Below, in pieces: positions 9,444-17,838 of a stretch of 64,000 nt of DNA. Location of the stretch: assembly GCA_947589215.1 (NCBI GenBank), contig CANQCL010000003.1:1-64000 (forward strand), written 5' to 3'. The notes beneath the pieces are model-generated. The model saw only the letters and a program-made list of their open reading frames with translations, did no database searches and was not told where the DNA came from. The translations under genes were made by a program, and so were the position numbers. The number at the start of each line of letters is the position of its first letter. Positions within the stretch are counted from its first letter, which is position 1. The DNA is from an uncultured Clostridia bacterium. GTDB lineage: Bacteria; Bacillota; Clostridia; Oscillospirales; Ruminococcaceae.

Positions 9444-9901
9444 TCTGTAACTGTTGCTGTACCTCTTTCAATTTGGTTGATTTTAAGAGTAAATGTAACC
9501 TTTTTATCAACAGAATTGAAATTGCTTAGAATGATAGCGCATTCTGTGTTCCATGCTTGGAATTTAGCTTCATCTTCCAAACCGATATTCTTTGGAAATA
9601 CAAACAAAATCTTTTTGTTTAGCTCTGTTCCTACCGGCAAGTCGTAGAACATATTCCAAACATAATCAAATGCCTTGTCGCCTTCATATGTTGCAAGCTC
9701 CTGAGACATTTCCGGCTTGTAGTAGTCAACTTCATCTCTTGGCATTTCGTCCTCGATAAAGTCCTCAGTGACTGTGTTTGCGTTAAGTGCAAGATCATAT
9801 ACGGTCGATTTTCCGATTCTTGCCCAGTCGGGAACGTCACCATCTGCGGTGTCAATGAAAATCATACTTTTTTCTTTTGTCCAACGTTTTAATTTTTCCA
9901 T
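9413..9901 (-). CDS. Major tail (tube) protein
   Basis: A 162-residue phage structural protein: MEKLKRWTKEKSMIFIDTAD... VPDWARIGKSTVYDLALNAN, typical of Firmicute siphovirus tail tube subunits that begin with a variable N-arm and contain a tube beta-barrel. It lies between the head-tail connector genes and the tail chaperones. The ATG at 9901 is chosen because AGGAGA lies just upstream; a longer frame to 9940 lacks a ribosome site. The 3' end carries a candidate -1 frameshift signal (see 9300-9443), which would give a minor long form. Confidence 0.82.
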   Translation of the reverse strand: MEKLKRWTKEKSMIFIDTADGDVPDWARIGKSTVYDLALNANTVTEDFIEDEMPRDEVDYYKPEMSQELATYEGDKAFDYVWNMFYDLPVGTELNKKILFVFPKNIGLEDEAKFQAWNTECAIILSNFNSVDKKVTFTLKINQIERGTATVTEGKPSFTKAE

Positions 9902-9905
9902 AATC

Positions 9906-10337
9906 TTATTCTCCTTTGTAATAATTAATTTTAACAGCAAACATAAATTTTGCTGTATCTTTGTCTTGCCCTGCCATATTAGGCTGGTTTTCTAAAACTT
10001 CTATCTCAAAGATAGCTTCGTTGTCTGCAAACTGAGGGAAGTTTTCAACCTCGTTTTGCTCTCTTATCCACTCCATTACCTTTTCAACGTCATACTGTGT
10101 TCTGGCGTTTTCATTGGAGTTAGGCTCAGAACTGACAGGCTTGTACATAACAAGTGTAAAGGTCAGTTCTTTTTCGCCTGTGCCGTCGGAAAATTGCTTA
10201 GTCCATTCTTCTGACGAGTTAGGAACAATGGTAGTGCCGCCATTTTCAGCTTTGCCTACTAAGTAGAAAATATCCTGCAGTTCGTTACAGCCGTACAGCC
10301 AATTCATAATAGCTGTATTCTTATCTGTTATCGTCAT
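9906..10337 (-). CDS. Head-tail/tail completion protein (tail terminator position)
   Basis: A 143-residue protein with an N-terminal helix (NTAIMNWLYGCNELQDIFYL) and alternating beta strands ending in FMFAVKINYYKGE. Length and position directly before the major tail protein gene fit a tail terminator or minor capsid protein. The start overlaps the end of the upstream minor capsid gene by 4 bases, so the genes are coupled. No catalytic motif is seen. Function is by synteny. Confidence 0.6.
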   Translation of the reverse strand: MTITDKNTAIMNWLYGCNELQDIFYLVGKAENGGTTIVPNSSEEWTKQFSDGTGEKELTFTLVMYKPVSSEPNSNENARTQYDVEKVMEWIREQNEVENFPQFADNEAIFEIEVLENQPNMAGQDKDTAKFMFAVKINYYKGE

Positions 10338-10681
10338 AGCTTTAACCTCCCGCTATCTACATATTTTTGCAGTGCTTCTATGAGCTTTGGCTTTTCAGTA
10401 GGTTCAGCCGCCTTGTCCCATTTTGATGACGCTAATGGGTGCAAATCCTTGCGGAAATTACGGTTTGACATATATACTGCTGTTGCATAAGGCATTCTGT
10501 ATTCGATTGATTCAGCAGTTATATCAACGCTTTCGGCTAATGCACCGGTGTTGAAAGGCACAAATGGGAAGATAAGTCTATTCCATTCAGTGTGCGTGAA
10601 TTTTCTAAATTCAGGACTTTCAAGTTTAGCCAAATGCTTTGGGATATCAATAGTTGATGATACTTCAAGTTCAAAGTTCAT
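10334..10681 (-). CDS. Minor capsid protein 2-like / HK97 gp10-like
   Basis: A 115-residue head-tail joining protein. The motif FNTGALAESVDITAESIEYRMPYA... and the end segment KDLHPLASSKWDKAAEP match the Minor_capsid_2 family pattern, in which a TG-L turn and a conserved PLA-S-W motif recur. The ATG at 10681 follows GGGTGAT; an in-frame GTG at 10690 is too close to that site. It overlaps the next gene by 4 bases. Confidence 0.78.
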   Translation of the reverse strand: MNFELEVSSTIDIPKHLAKLESPEFRKFTHTEWNRLIFPFVPFNTGALAESVDITAESIEYRMPYATAVYMSNRNFRKDLHPLASSKWDKAAEPTEKPKLIEALQKYVDSGRLKL

Positions 10682-10686
10682 ATTAA

Positions 10687-11049
10687 TCACCCGCTTATGT
10701 ACATATGAGGCAAGAAATCTCCTGTGTTGTCGTGTATCTCGTCTACTGTAAAGCTGTTAGGATATGCGCTTTTTATAGCTACATCACTTGTCAGCTCTGT
10801 ACTGTTATTTGTTTCTGACAAAATAATAATGTCACCTGTGACAACTTCCACAAAGCAAGGCGTTCTCACGATATTGACCTTTACAGGTGTTATTTCGTTA
10901 TTTGATATACTTTGTTTCAATTTCGTTGTTACAAAGCAATCGTCGACTACTTGACGTACCCATTTATAGTGGGTACGTCCGTGTTCGTCTTTTGTAATTC
11001 TTTTGTGGAAAATAGTTATTGTTTTGTTCCACCAACTTGGATATTGCAT
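10687..11049 (-). CDS. Head-tail adaptor / minor capsid protein 1-like
   Basis: A 120-residue protein starting MQYPSWWNKTITIFHKRITKDEHGRTHYKW, the pattern of head closure proteins that begin with a strand-rich domain preceding a basic loop. It lies second in the run of four connector genes between the capsid and major tail protein. Its ATG at 11049 shares one base with the upstream stop (TAATG), showing tight coupling. Function is assigned by position and domain shape. Confidence 0.7.
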   Translation of the reverse strand: MQYPSWWNKTITIFHKRITKDEHGRTHYKWVRQVVDDCFVTTKLKQSISNNEITPVKVNIVRTPCFVEVVTGDIIILSETNNSTELTSDVAIKSAYPNSFTVDEIHDNTGDFLPHMYISG

Positions 11050-11393
11050 TATGACACCCCACAATAGAGCAGGGGAGTACCATCAGGCGTTTTTTCCGTA
11101 CTCAAGTATTCCCGAATAATATTGCTTCTTTTCGCAGAGTAGTCGATATCGGTTTTATAAGTAACAGAATACCCGTCATTGCTCTGCGACTGTATATTAT
11201 TTGAGTTTTCCTTAGAATACGTCGAGATAAGCTCAAATATGAGGGCTTTAACGACTTTACTTGGTTCAGTACCTTTTAAACGTCCAAATGTATGGCTGTC
11301 TACCAGAGTGGCAGCTTTAATACACAGAGTTATAAATTCAGGTTCATCAAGCGTGCCGCCTCTCTCCCTGTATTCGTCAAATGTTAAATACAT
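11049..11393 (-). CDS. Head-tail connector (SPP1 gp15-like)
   Basis: A 114-residue protein, MYLTFDEYRERGGTLDE..., that begins with the F-EY---GG pattern of head-tail connector proteins, then a helix with LCIKAATLVDSHTFGRL. It is the first connector gene after the capsid and would dock under the portal. Length is normal for this family. The stop is coupled to the next gene by TAATG. Confidence 0.72.
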   Translation of the reverse strand: MYLTFDEYRERGGTLDEPEFITLCIKAATLVDSHTFGRLKGTEPSKVVKALIFELISTYSKENSNNIQSQSNDGYSVTYKTDIDYSAKRSNIIREYLSTEKTPDGTPLLYCGVS

Positions 11394-11408
11394 AATGCAC
11401 TGCCCCTT

Positions 11409-11501
11409 TTAGTCCTTGCTTTCCTTTGGCTTCTTAGCTTCAGGTTTATTCTCCTTTGGCTTCTTAGCTTCTGGCTTTACAATCAATCCTATAGTTTTCA
11501 T
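11409..11501 (-). CDS. Small Lys/Pro/Glu-rich protein of 30 residues with internal repeat
   Basis: A short frame with a good ribosome site (AAAGGATG before the ATG at 11501): MKTIGLIVKPEAKKPKENK followed by PEAKKPKESKD. The unit KPEAKKPKE occurs twice and the DNA shows a corresponding tandem repeat with a 30-base period (11430-11488). It fills the gap between the capsid and connector genes. Small genes are common at this place in phages; function is unknown. Confidence 0.55.
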   Translation of the reverse strand: MKTIGLIVKPEAKKPKENKPEAKKPKESKD

Positions 11502-11514
11502 AATATCATCCTTT

Positions 11515-12387
11515 CTATTCTGCGGCTTTAGCGCTCAGATAAATACCGGCAACTTTGTTCTTAAATACGTCAACAAGACCATACTTACGGTACTTGAGTA
11601 TATAAGAATCGCTGTCAGGATTGTTTGCAGGAGCTATAAGGTCGTTAGCAATGTGCTTGTCATACTTGATTATTGCAGGCTTGTGAATAATCATAAAGTT
11701 GATGTCTGTGCCGCCTTCTGCTTTCTTATAATGTCCTGCTTCCTCGCCGCCGGACTTACCGTCAAGCAAATCTATAGCAGTATAGAATCTGCTTTGCGGT
11801 ACTTTCTTCTTTACGGAAAATGAGTTCAGCACTTCTCTTGATTTTGTTGTATCAAGAGCCATAATGCCGTTTAAGAGGGTAGGGGTTGCATACAAAATCC
11901 TGTTGTCCTCCGGCACTTCATCTTCGTCCATTTTGTTCTTAGCTTCTAACAGAGCTTTAAGAAACTCGGCAGCGTCTGCAAATGTGGCAGGCTCTGCCTT
12001 TGATATTCCGTCTGTTCCTGCAAGAGTAGCAAAGGTGAATGCATCTGCTTCAGGCGCAACCTTAGTTCTCATCAGTTCAGCTCCTGCTCTGCCGAATGAA
12101 AGGTTGAAAGTTTCCTCATCGTCCATAACGTCAACGGAAATTCTCGTACCACGATCGTAATTAAACTGAGTTGTTTTCCATACAAGGTCAACGTTGCCTT
12201 GTGTATATCCGCTGTTACGGTCATAATCACCTAAGCCGGTTACGCTGATTTGCGGATAGCAAATCTCATTTACATTTACGCCTGCTTTAACTATTGCAGG
12301 GTCTCCTGTAAGGTCTGATGTTACTGACGCTAGTTTATACACCTCGTCGAGTAAAGGTGTGAAATTCTTAGCTAATTGTATAGCCAT
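11515..12387 (-). CDS. Major capsid protein (HK97-like fold)
   Basis: A 290-residue shell protein. It lies directly after the scaffold gene. The sequence is typical of a 30-kDa capsid protein of A118/PSA-like siphoviruses: MAIQLAKNFTPLLDEVYKLAS..., a beta-hinge with WKTTQFNYDRGTRISVDVMDD, a long spine helix around residues 130-150 (FLKALLEAKNKMDEDEVPEDN) and an A-domain with RILYATPTLLNGI and INFMIIHKPAII. No protease gene is next to it, so maturation probably relies on a scaffold and not on cleavage. Confidence 0.9.
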   Translation of the reverse strand: MAIQLAKNFTPLLDEVYKLASVTSDLTGDPAIVKAGVNVNEICYPQISVTGLGDYDRNSGYTQGNVDLVWKTTQFNYDRGTRISVDVMDDEETFNLSFGRAGAELMRTKVAPEADAFTFATLAGTDGISKAEPATFADAAEFLKALLEAKNKMDEDEVPEDNRILYATPTLLNGIMALDTTKSREVLNSFSVKKKVPQSRFYTAIDLLDGKSGGEEAGHYKKAEGGTDINFMIIHKPAIIKYDKHIANDLIAPANNPDSDSYILKYRKYGLVDVFKNKVAGIYLSAKAAE

Positions 12388-12406
12388 AATAAATTACCTC
12401 TTTTCT

Positions 12407-12958
12407 TTAATCTTTTTCAGGCGGCAATCCCATAGCCGCTCTAAGTGTTTCTGTTGCCTTATCGCTGTCAATTGGTTCTGTACCAGACATACCAGCCGGA
12501 GGATTAGAGCTTGAGAAAATACCTTCACGGTCTTTTATAAGCCCTTCAAAGATCTCCTTGTCGCTCTTGCCTTCGTTATCCTTGTTTTCAAGGGCTTCTT
12601 TAAACTCACTCAAAACGCCGTTTCTGGTGAAGTCATTGACGAATTTCTTTTCACTAGATACAGCTGAGAACCTGTCCGCAAGAGCCTTATCCTTTTTTGC
12701 TTGTTCATCTGCTTCGGTTCTTTTCTTGAGTTTCTCTTGCAAATCGTCAATAGTCTCCTGTAATTTTGTAGGGTCAGTTTTTTTGAGCTCGCCGATTTCA
12801 CCCTCGAGCTTTACCCGAAGTGCCTTTTCATCATCATACTTTTTTTGCAAAGCACTTGTGTTGGCTTTTTCTGTTTCGATATCAGAACCGTTTTCTTTCA
12901 TAATCTTGTCGATTACGTCTTTTTCAAGTCCTAAATCCTCTAAAAACTTTCTTTTCAT
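12407..12958 (-). CDS. Scaffold protein, phage GP20 family
   Basis: A 183-residue, coiled-coil protein, MKRKFLEDLGLEKDVIDKIM... followed by heptads rich in K, E and L (about residues 35-95) and a C-terminal SSSNPPAGMSGTEP segment. This is the Phage_GP20 minor structural/scaffold pattern. GGGAGATTTTT precedes the ATG at 12958; a longer frame to 12997 starts with a basic, noncanonical extension and is not used. The position immediately before the major capsid gene supports a scaffolding role. Confidence 0.85.
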   Translation of the reverse strand: MKRKFLEDLGLEKDVIDKIMKENGSDIETEKANTSALQKKYDDEKALRVKLEGEIGELKKTDPTKLQETIDDLQEKLKKRTEADEQAKKDKALADRFSAVSSEKKFVNDFTRNGVLSEFKEALENKDNEGKSDKEIFEGLIKDREGIFSSSNPPAGMSGTEPIDSDKATETLRAAMGLPPEKD

Positions 12959-13053
12959 AAAAATCTCCCTTCGATACGCTTTTTTACGAGGTCGCACCTC
13001 AGTCTATCCGTAGTTTTACGACATCGGAACGGTCAAAATTTTGTGTATAATAA

Positions 13054-13079
13054 AAGCACATAGTCGAAACTAAGTGCTT
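13054..13079 (-). terminator. Hairpin between minor capsid and scaffold genes
   Basis: AAGCAC-TAGT pairs with ACTA-GTGCTT around a CGAA tetraloop (one A-A mismatch). On the minus strand TTTTATTATA follows, so it could be a weak terminator or a processing site that separates packaging gene from capsid gene transcripts. The 180-base gap 12959-13139 contains no convincing gene, only a 17-codon frame beginning at 13143. Confidence 0.5.
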
Positions 13080-13139
13080 AAATTAACTATTAAATTGGCA
13101 TAATAAAAGCATTACGTATATTACGAATGGCTAGTTTTT

Positions 13140-14363
13140 TCATATAGTGGTCATAACCCTGTGATATTTAGATACCGACATACGTTCCATTTTACTAGGT
13201 AAGCCCGAAGCGTCGGAAAGCTGTTTGTATTTGTGGGTTATTGCGTTTATTTTCTCTTGCTCTAATCGCCTTAGTGTATCGTCACCCGAAGCCTTAGCTA
13301 TGATTTGTCTGTCTTTAGCATGACGTGCGGCAGTTTCAAGCTTTCTCTGCATTTGCTTGCATTCATACATTGTGTATTCCTTGCCGTCGAACATGATTTT
13401 TTGCTTGCTTTGTTCCTTCATAGCTCTAAGTTCTTTATCAGTGTAAGCGGGAACAGAAACGCCTAATATAATAGGGAATTTATAGTGCAGGCAACCGTAA
13501 TCGCTCAACAAATTTTCAACATTGCTGAATGAGGGGTAATATTTGCCGTTTACTTGTCTGCCTTTCCCTATTGCATATTGCTTTCCGCCCATTTCAGCGT
13601 GTGACGGTCTCGGATTAGAGTGATAGCTTATCTCATAGCCGTCCGCTCCCAGTTCTTCGCCTAGCATATCAGATATATTTTGATTACATTCTTTAACACC
13701 CCACAGTATATTTTGCCTTACAGCAGTATCAAGTCTGCGTGAATATCCACTCGCATAATCGACTGTTTTCCCTGCCGAGCCTTTTAAAGGCTGATATTTT
13801 GTTCTTAATCCGCTGTCGGCTAAGTCTTTTATAACCTTTCGCATTGCTGACTGGTAATCCTCAACGCCTGTAGCGACGGCAGTAACGGCTTTGTCAGTTA
13901 CGTCTTGATATGTTTTCGATAGGGAAGTCAATATTTGTTTGCCATTTTCATCACGCCTTTGAAAGGCAATTGTATTAGTCATATTACGGTAAGTATCTGA
14001 TGTTTGCTTTGCCATAGCTTTTACAAATTGTTTAAGCTTGTTATTTTGTTCATATGGTAAAAAGCTTGTATTCTTAGCTATGGCTAGTTTTTCAGCCTGA
14101 GCAGAGTTGTCTTTAGCTATTGTTTCAAATATATCATATATGTCCTGCTCGTTTTTTTGACTTATTTCTGACAGCTGACTGACTATTTCATCAAAATCAT
14201 TGCCGTATGTCATAAGCTGTGTTGCTTTATGTACGTCAGAGGGCTTCATTTCGCCTATTTCTTTTATTCGATTGCCTATTTTCTCAAGCGCTAGATCGTT
14301 TACTTGTTTTAGCCTCTGAGCTATGCGCTCCGGCAAGAGTTCAAGCTGGGTTTCGTCAAGCAT
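13140..14363 (-). CDS. Phage minor capsid protein (Phage_min_cap2 family)
   Basis: A 407-residue protein following the portal gene. The segment ISYHSNPRPSHAEMGGKQYA and DYGCLHYKFPIILGVS carries the conserved H, P, C and H residues typical of the Phage_min_cap2 family, related to the SPP1 gp7/Mu gpF domain. It is thought to bind the portal and affect head assembly or DNA entry. The N-terminal half is alpha-helical. The gene starts 2 bases after the portal stop. Confidence 0.85.
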   Translation of the reverse strand: MLDETQLELLPERIAQRLKQVNDLALEKIGNRIKEIGEMKPSDVHKATQLMTYGNDFDEIVSQLSEISQKNEQDIYDIFETIAKDNSAQAEKLAIAKNTSFLPYEQNNKLKQFVKAMAKQTSDTYRNMTNTIAFQRRDENGKQILTSLSKTYQDVTDKAVTAVATGVEDYQSAMRKVIKDLADSGLRTKYQPLKGSAGKTVDYASGYSRRLDTAVRQNILWGVKECNQNISDMLGEELGADGYEISYHSNPRPSHAEMGGKQYAIGKGRQVNGKYYPSFSNVENLLSDYGCLHYKFPIILGVSVPAYTDKELRAMKEQSKQKIMFDGKEYTMYECKQMQRKLETAARHAKDRQIIAKASGDDTLRRLEQEKINAITHKYKQLSDASGLPSKMERMSVSKYHRVMTTI

Positions 14364-14365
14364 AT

Positions 14366-15691
14366 TTATTCACCTATTAAATCTGATATATTTGGCTCGC
14401 TTGCTTTTATTGCTTCAACCTTTGCTTTTGCGGTTTCGTAATCCTCTCCAGTTATAAACTGTCTTATTTCAGCCGTTTCCACTGCTCCTACTGATTTAGC
14501 CTGTATAAGCTGATTAAATGTGTTTTGAGTGTCCTCAAGCATAGAGTAAGACCACTCATAGTTTATCTGATAATCGCTTTCAGGTGTAAGATTGAAGTAA
14601 TTAGCAAGTATATTTAAGCCGTAAACAAGACCGTCAATATATTTTTCGGCATTTTTATGTATATCATCGCAAAGACTGAATGTTTGAAATGTAGCACGTC
14701 TGATTTCGGTTGCCGTTGCTCCGTTTGTGATGTTTAAATCTGTGAGAATACCTCGACTTGTGCCGATTTCTTTTTCAAGCTGTGCAAACAGATGCTCAAG
14801 CCGATTGTAATAGCTTGTGTCTCTGAATGCAGGATCGAATATTTCAAAAAATACTTTATCCTCTAAACCGCTATCAACATTAAAGGTTTTAAAAATTGTC
14901 TTTTCAATCTTATCATTTTTATCAAAAAGACTGGCATCTGCAAATACTTTGGCTTTTTTATTGTTATATTCCTTTTCTATATCCTCTAAGCAATTGTGTA
15001 TTCGCTCTATTGTCTTTTGACAGCCAAATGAAATAGGTACTCCGTCTATTCTATCAGGGCGTCTGCTTGATGTAGGGCATTTATATATACCTACAGGTAA
15101 TTTGTTTACGTTTGCTATATGCATTTCCGGCAGTATTCCAGCCCAGTCCTCAACCTCTGATAAGCTGCAAGGTACGCCATTTTTAGTAGCTTTCTGCCGT
15201 ATGGTATAAATACCGTTTTCAACGCTGTAGTCTACCCAACGAACGTATTTTATCCCATTATCGGTATGTCTCACAGCTGCCATTACAGTAAGTTTAGTTA
15301 TATCCTTGCCTTGCATACCGGATACAAACATTCTATCCTTGCTGACGTTATCTATATATAATTTGCCGTTTACGCAGTAGGGAATTGACACAATCATACC
15401 ACAGCCATTGCCTATAGCTATGTTTTGTTTGATATTCGCCCAAAAGTCCTGCATAACATTATTCAATAAATCTGTTCTTTTGGTTGTAGAATTATTACCG
15501 TCTGTTATTGATATACTGCTGTCAGAAAAGGCTAGGGTGCTTAAGCTGTTAGCAAATATTGCCGTAATATTTTCTCTAGTAGTATCCTGATATTCTCGTG
15601 TTTGCTCTTTCGCTTCTGCTATGTCTTTATTAGAATGCTTGATTATTCTGCCAAAAAGCTTGTATATTAAGTCTTTTACACTTTCAAACAT
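14366..15691 (-). CDS. Portal protein (SPP1 gp6/A118-like)
   Basis: A 441-residue portal subunit that forms the dodecameric DNA channel at the head vertex. Recognisable elements are the N-terminal MFESVKDLIYKLFGRI, a central strand-rich region (IDNVSKDRMFVSGM), the RGILTDLNITNGATATEIRRATFQT-like helix (14690-14765), and the C-terminal stem helices with FNQLIQAKSVGAVETAEIR. It follows terL by 4 bases, the canonical terS-terL-portal order. Confidence 0.9.
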   Translation of the reverse strand: MFESVKDLIYKLFGRIIKHSNKDIAEAKEQTREYQDTTRENITAIFANSLSTLAFSDSSISITDGNNSTTKRTDLLNNVMQDFWANIKQNIAIGNGCGMIVSIPYCVNGKLYIDNVSKDRMFVSGMQGKDITKLTVMAAVRHTDNGIKYVRWVDYSVENGIYTIRQKATKNGVPCSLSEVEDWAGILPEMHIANVNKLPVGIYKCPTSSRRPDRIDGVPISFGCQKTIERIHNCLEDIEKEYNNKKAKVFADASLFDKNDKIEKTIFKTFNVDSGLEDKVFFEIFDPAFRDTSYYNRLEHLFAQLEKEIGTSRGILTDLNITNGATATEIRRATFQTFSLCDDIHKNAEKYIDGLVYGLNILANYFNLTPESDYQINYEWSYSMLEDTQNTFNQLIQAKSVGAVETAEIRQFITGEDYETAKAKVEAIKASEPNISDLIGE

Positions 15692-15695
15692 ATAA

Positions 15696-16946
15696 CTAAC
15701 TCCTTAAAATTGCTTTTATAAACGGTTCAAACGAGTATTCAAATGCGTCCAAAATGTCAATATTGCTTGTACCGTCATCAAGTCTTACGTCTTTCTGTTG
15801 CTTATCGTCCCATACTGCATTTGATAGCCCGTCAATAAGAGCATCGTTTTCATTTTCAACTATAAATAAACGGCGAGAGGATATAAGCACATCCTCGCAC
15901 CGTATTCTGTCTATTATTTCGTTTTTGATTGAGTTGCGTATGTTATATTCAGTTTTGTTTCGCAGCTCGTTAATAATAGCTTGTTCCGCATTGTCGCAAT
16001 ATACTTTGTCGACAAAGCCGTAAATTCTTTTTATTTCATCAGCAAATCTAGCAAATGCGTGTACTATATCTTCAACGCTAGTTCCTTTAGCATTAATGCA
16101 CCGAGATTTTAATACATATACATTCTCTTTATTCTCATCGAAGCCGGTTGCTACAAAAGCGTGTTGTGACTTGTTGCCGCCAAAGTCAACGCCTATATTT
16201 ATATATTCGATTTTTACTTTTTCTTTTATCTTTTCATCTTTTGACGGTGTAACTTTTTCTTTAGGTATAATAAACTCGCTTTTGTTGTCAATAAAATTCT
16301 CATAGATTGCACCTTCGGCTCTTACCCATTTACCGAGTATCAATCTATCATAGAATATCGTGCCTTCATACTCTTTGCAAAGATTATCCACAAAGGATCG
16401 GCTTAAAAAGCTGTTATCGAATATGGTGTATTTCTGACAGTAAACATCAATATCGTCACTGTCTAAAAATTTTTTAAGCCAATGGTCGGGATATTCAGGA
16501 TTAAGAGAGCCGTCAAAGCAGGAATAAGGGCGATCTAGTCTTGACTTTATCATATTGAACACATCTTCGTGCCACTTTGCGACCTCATCACCGTAGACAT
16601 ATTTAGCAGAAGCACCTTGTATTTTTGCAACTTGTGAAACTTTTTCAGCGCCTAAGCAGTACACATCTTCGCCACAGACATGCGCTATGTTGCGGTTATT
16701 TATTGTTCCTACTATGGCTTTTCCATAGCGTTCTCGCATTGGCTGCAGTACATTACGCTCTATTGTTTCTTTAGATACGCCTATAATAAATATCAAACCG
16801 TCTTTATTTATGCGCTCTCTGATACGCATTGGAATAACGGCTGTAACATCAACATAAGACTTACCTGAACGCACTGCGCCTGTTTTGAAATTCCAACGGT
16901 GATTAGCTTTAGCTATGTACTCTTTTTGTTTATTTGTGTAAGGCAT
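15696..16946 (-). CDS. Terminase large subunit (PBSX-type)
   Basis: The DNA packaging motor, 416 residues. The ATPase domain has a Walker A-like GAVRSGKS at residues 23-30 and a Walker B-like YVYGDEVAKW near residue 118. The nuclease domain begins at about residue 245 with NIGVDFGGNKSQH and contains YCDNAEQAII and a final acidic SNIDILDAFEYSF. These catalytic aspartates are those of RNase H-like terminase nucleases. It overlaps the terS end by 17 bases. Confidence 0.93.
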   Translation of the reverse strand: MPYTNKQKEYIAKANHRWNFKTGAVRSGKSYVDVTAVIPMRIRERINKDGLIFIIGVSKETIERNVLQPMRERYGKAIVGTINNRNIAHVCGEDVYCLGAEKVSQVAKIQGASAKYVYGDEVAKWHEDVFNMIKSRLDRPYSCFDGSLNPEYPDHWLKKFLDSDDIDVYCQKYTIFDNSFLSRSFVDNLCKEYEGTIFYDRLILGKWVRAEGAIYENFIDNKSEFIIPKEKVTPSKDEKIKEKVKIEYINIGVDFGGNKSQHAFVATGFDENKENVYVLKSRCINAKGTSVEDIVHAFARFADEIKRIYGFVDKVYCDNAEQAIINELRNKTEYNIRNSIKNEIIDRIRCEDVLISSRRLFIVENENDALIDGLSNAVWDDKQQKDVRLDDGTSNIDILDAFEYSFEPFIKAILRS

Positions 16947-17412
16947 CGTTTTTAACCTCGCTTAAAATATCGTCCAACTTATTAAGTGCGGCATTGTTAT
17001 CCTCTTGTACTCTGTCTCTCCACTCGTCAGGACGTCTGTTTTTAAGCCAGAATATACCTGCTGTCGTGTCAGGAGCGATATGCTTTGTAACTTCTTTTGT
17101 TACTATAAGCTTGCTTTCACCTGTTTCTTTATCAACACTTAACTCTTTTGTAGTTTCTTTATATGAATAGCCCAATGCCTTTTTAAGTAAAGCATTTTCG
17201 ACCTCAATATCAACAACATCTTTACCCTTTTTTAGGGTGTCCGATATGTCCGAATACTTCTTCTTCCATTCAGCTAAGGTTGACCGTGAAATACCCATAT
17301 TTTTAGCAATCTGCTCATCGGTCAAGCCGTTTCTCGCCCAGCCTTGCAAAAGTATTAAGTTTTCAGGTTCTAGCCACTTCTGATATTTACCTTTTGCCAC
17401 ACTTATGTTCAC
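16930..17412 (-). CDS. Terminase small subunit
   Basis: A 160-residue DNA-binding packaging subunit. Residues 20-60 form a helix-turn-helix (LLQGWARNGLTDEQIAKNMG, then ISRSTLAEWKKKY), the usual recognition domain for pac/cos sites. The rest (KKALGYSYKETTKEL..., GIFWLKNRRPDEWRDR) matches TerS of PBSX/A118-like phages. It precedes terL and overlaps it. Confidence 0.9.
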   Translation of the reverse strand: MNISVAKGKYQKWLEPENLILLQGWARNGLTDEQIAKNMGISRSTLAEWKKKYSDISDTLKKGKDVVDIEVENALLKKALGYSYKETTKELSVDKETGESKLIVTKEVTKHIAPDTTAGIFWLKNRRPDEWRDRVQEDNNAALNKLDDILSEVKNDALHK

Positions 17413-17430
17413 CTTCTTTTTAAAATCATA

Positions 17431-17751
17431 TTAAACACACCCAGCCTGTTTAAACGCTTCATTCAACTTGGCATATTGCAATGCGATCCAATCGGCTATT
17501 AGCTCCTCATTCCAATTGCAATTTACAGACAAACCGCTCTCAAATATAAAAGCGTGAACTATTTCATGTCTGAGTACCTTTTTCCAGTATTCTTCTATGT
17601 TGTCAAACTCTATAATATCGTGCGGTTTCTTTGCAAGTATAATTTGTTTTGTATATAATTCGCAGATGCCGTCATTTTCTCTTAACTTAGAGTTTTCTTC
17701 CTCTGTCTGATATAAAACTTCATACTCTGCTCCTAAAATATTAATTTTCAT
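17431..17751 (-). CDS. HExxH zinc metallopeptidase-like phage protein
   Basis: A 106-residue protein with a minimal gluzincin-like site: RHEIVHAFIFESGL (HExxH near residue 61) followed by a downstream NEELIADWIA that may supply the third ligand. It resembles short ImmA/SprT-like proteins encoded beside terminases in Firmicute prophages. Possible roles are repressor cleavage or maturation; none is shown. It is the first gene after the hairpin at 17786-17814. Confidence 0.6.
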   Translation of the reverse strand: MKINILGAEYEVLYQTEEENSKLRENDGICELYTKQIILAKKPHDIIEFDNIEEYWKKVLRHEIVHAFIFESGLSVNCNWNEELIADWIALQYAKLNEAFKQAGCV

Positions 17752-17785
17752 TTTATCACTCCATGTAAATTTTATATAAAAGAAC

Positions 17786-17814
17786 CCACCGCCCGAGTGT
17801 AACTCAGACGGTGG
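17786..17814 (-). terminator. Intrinsic terminator after first Rex-like module
   Basis: CCACCG...CGGTGG with an inner GAGT/ACTC extension forms a strong stem around a GTAA loop, and on the minus strand it is followed by TTCTTTTATA. It lies between the four-helix membrane gene and the packaging genes, so it separates cargo transcription from late gene transcription. Confidence 0.7.
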
Positions 17815-17838
17815 ATAACCTGCGAAAAAGCTTTAAGA

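Noticed and set aside
12558-13013. 151-codon plus-strand frame opposite the scaffold gene
   Set aside because: It is the complement of a Lys/Glu-rich coiled coil, with no promoter or ribosome site.
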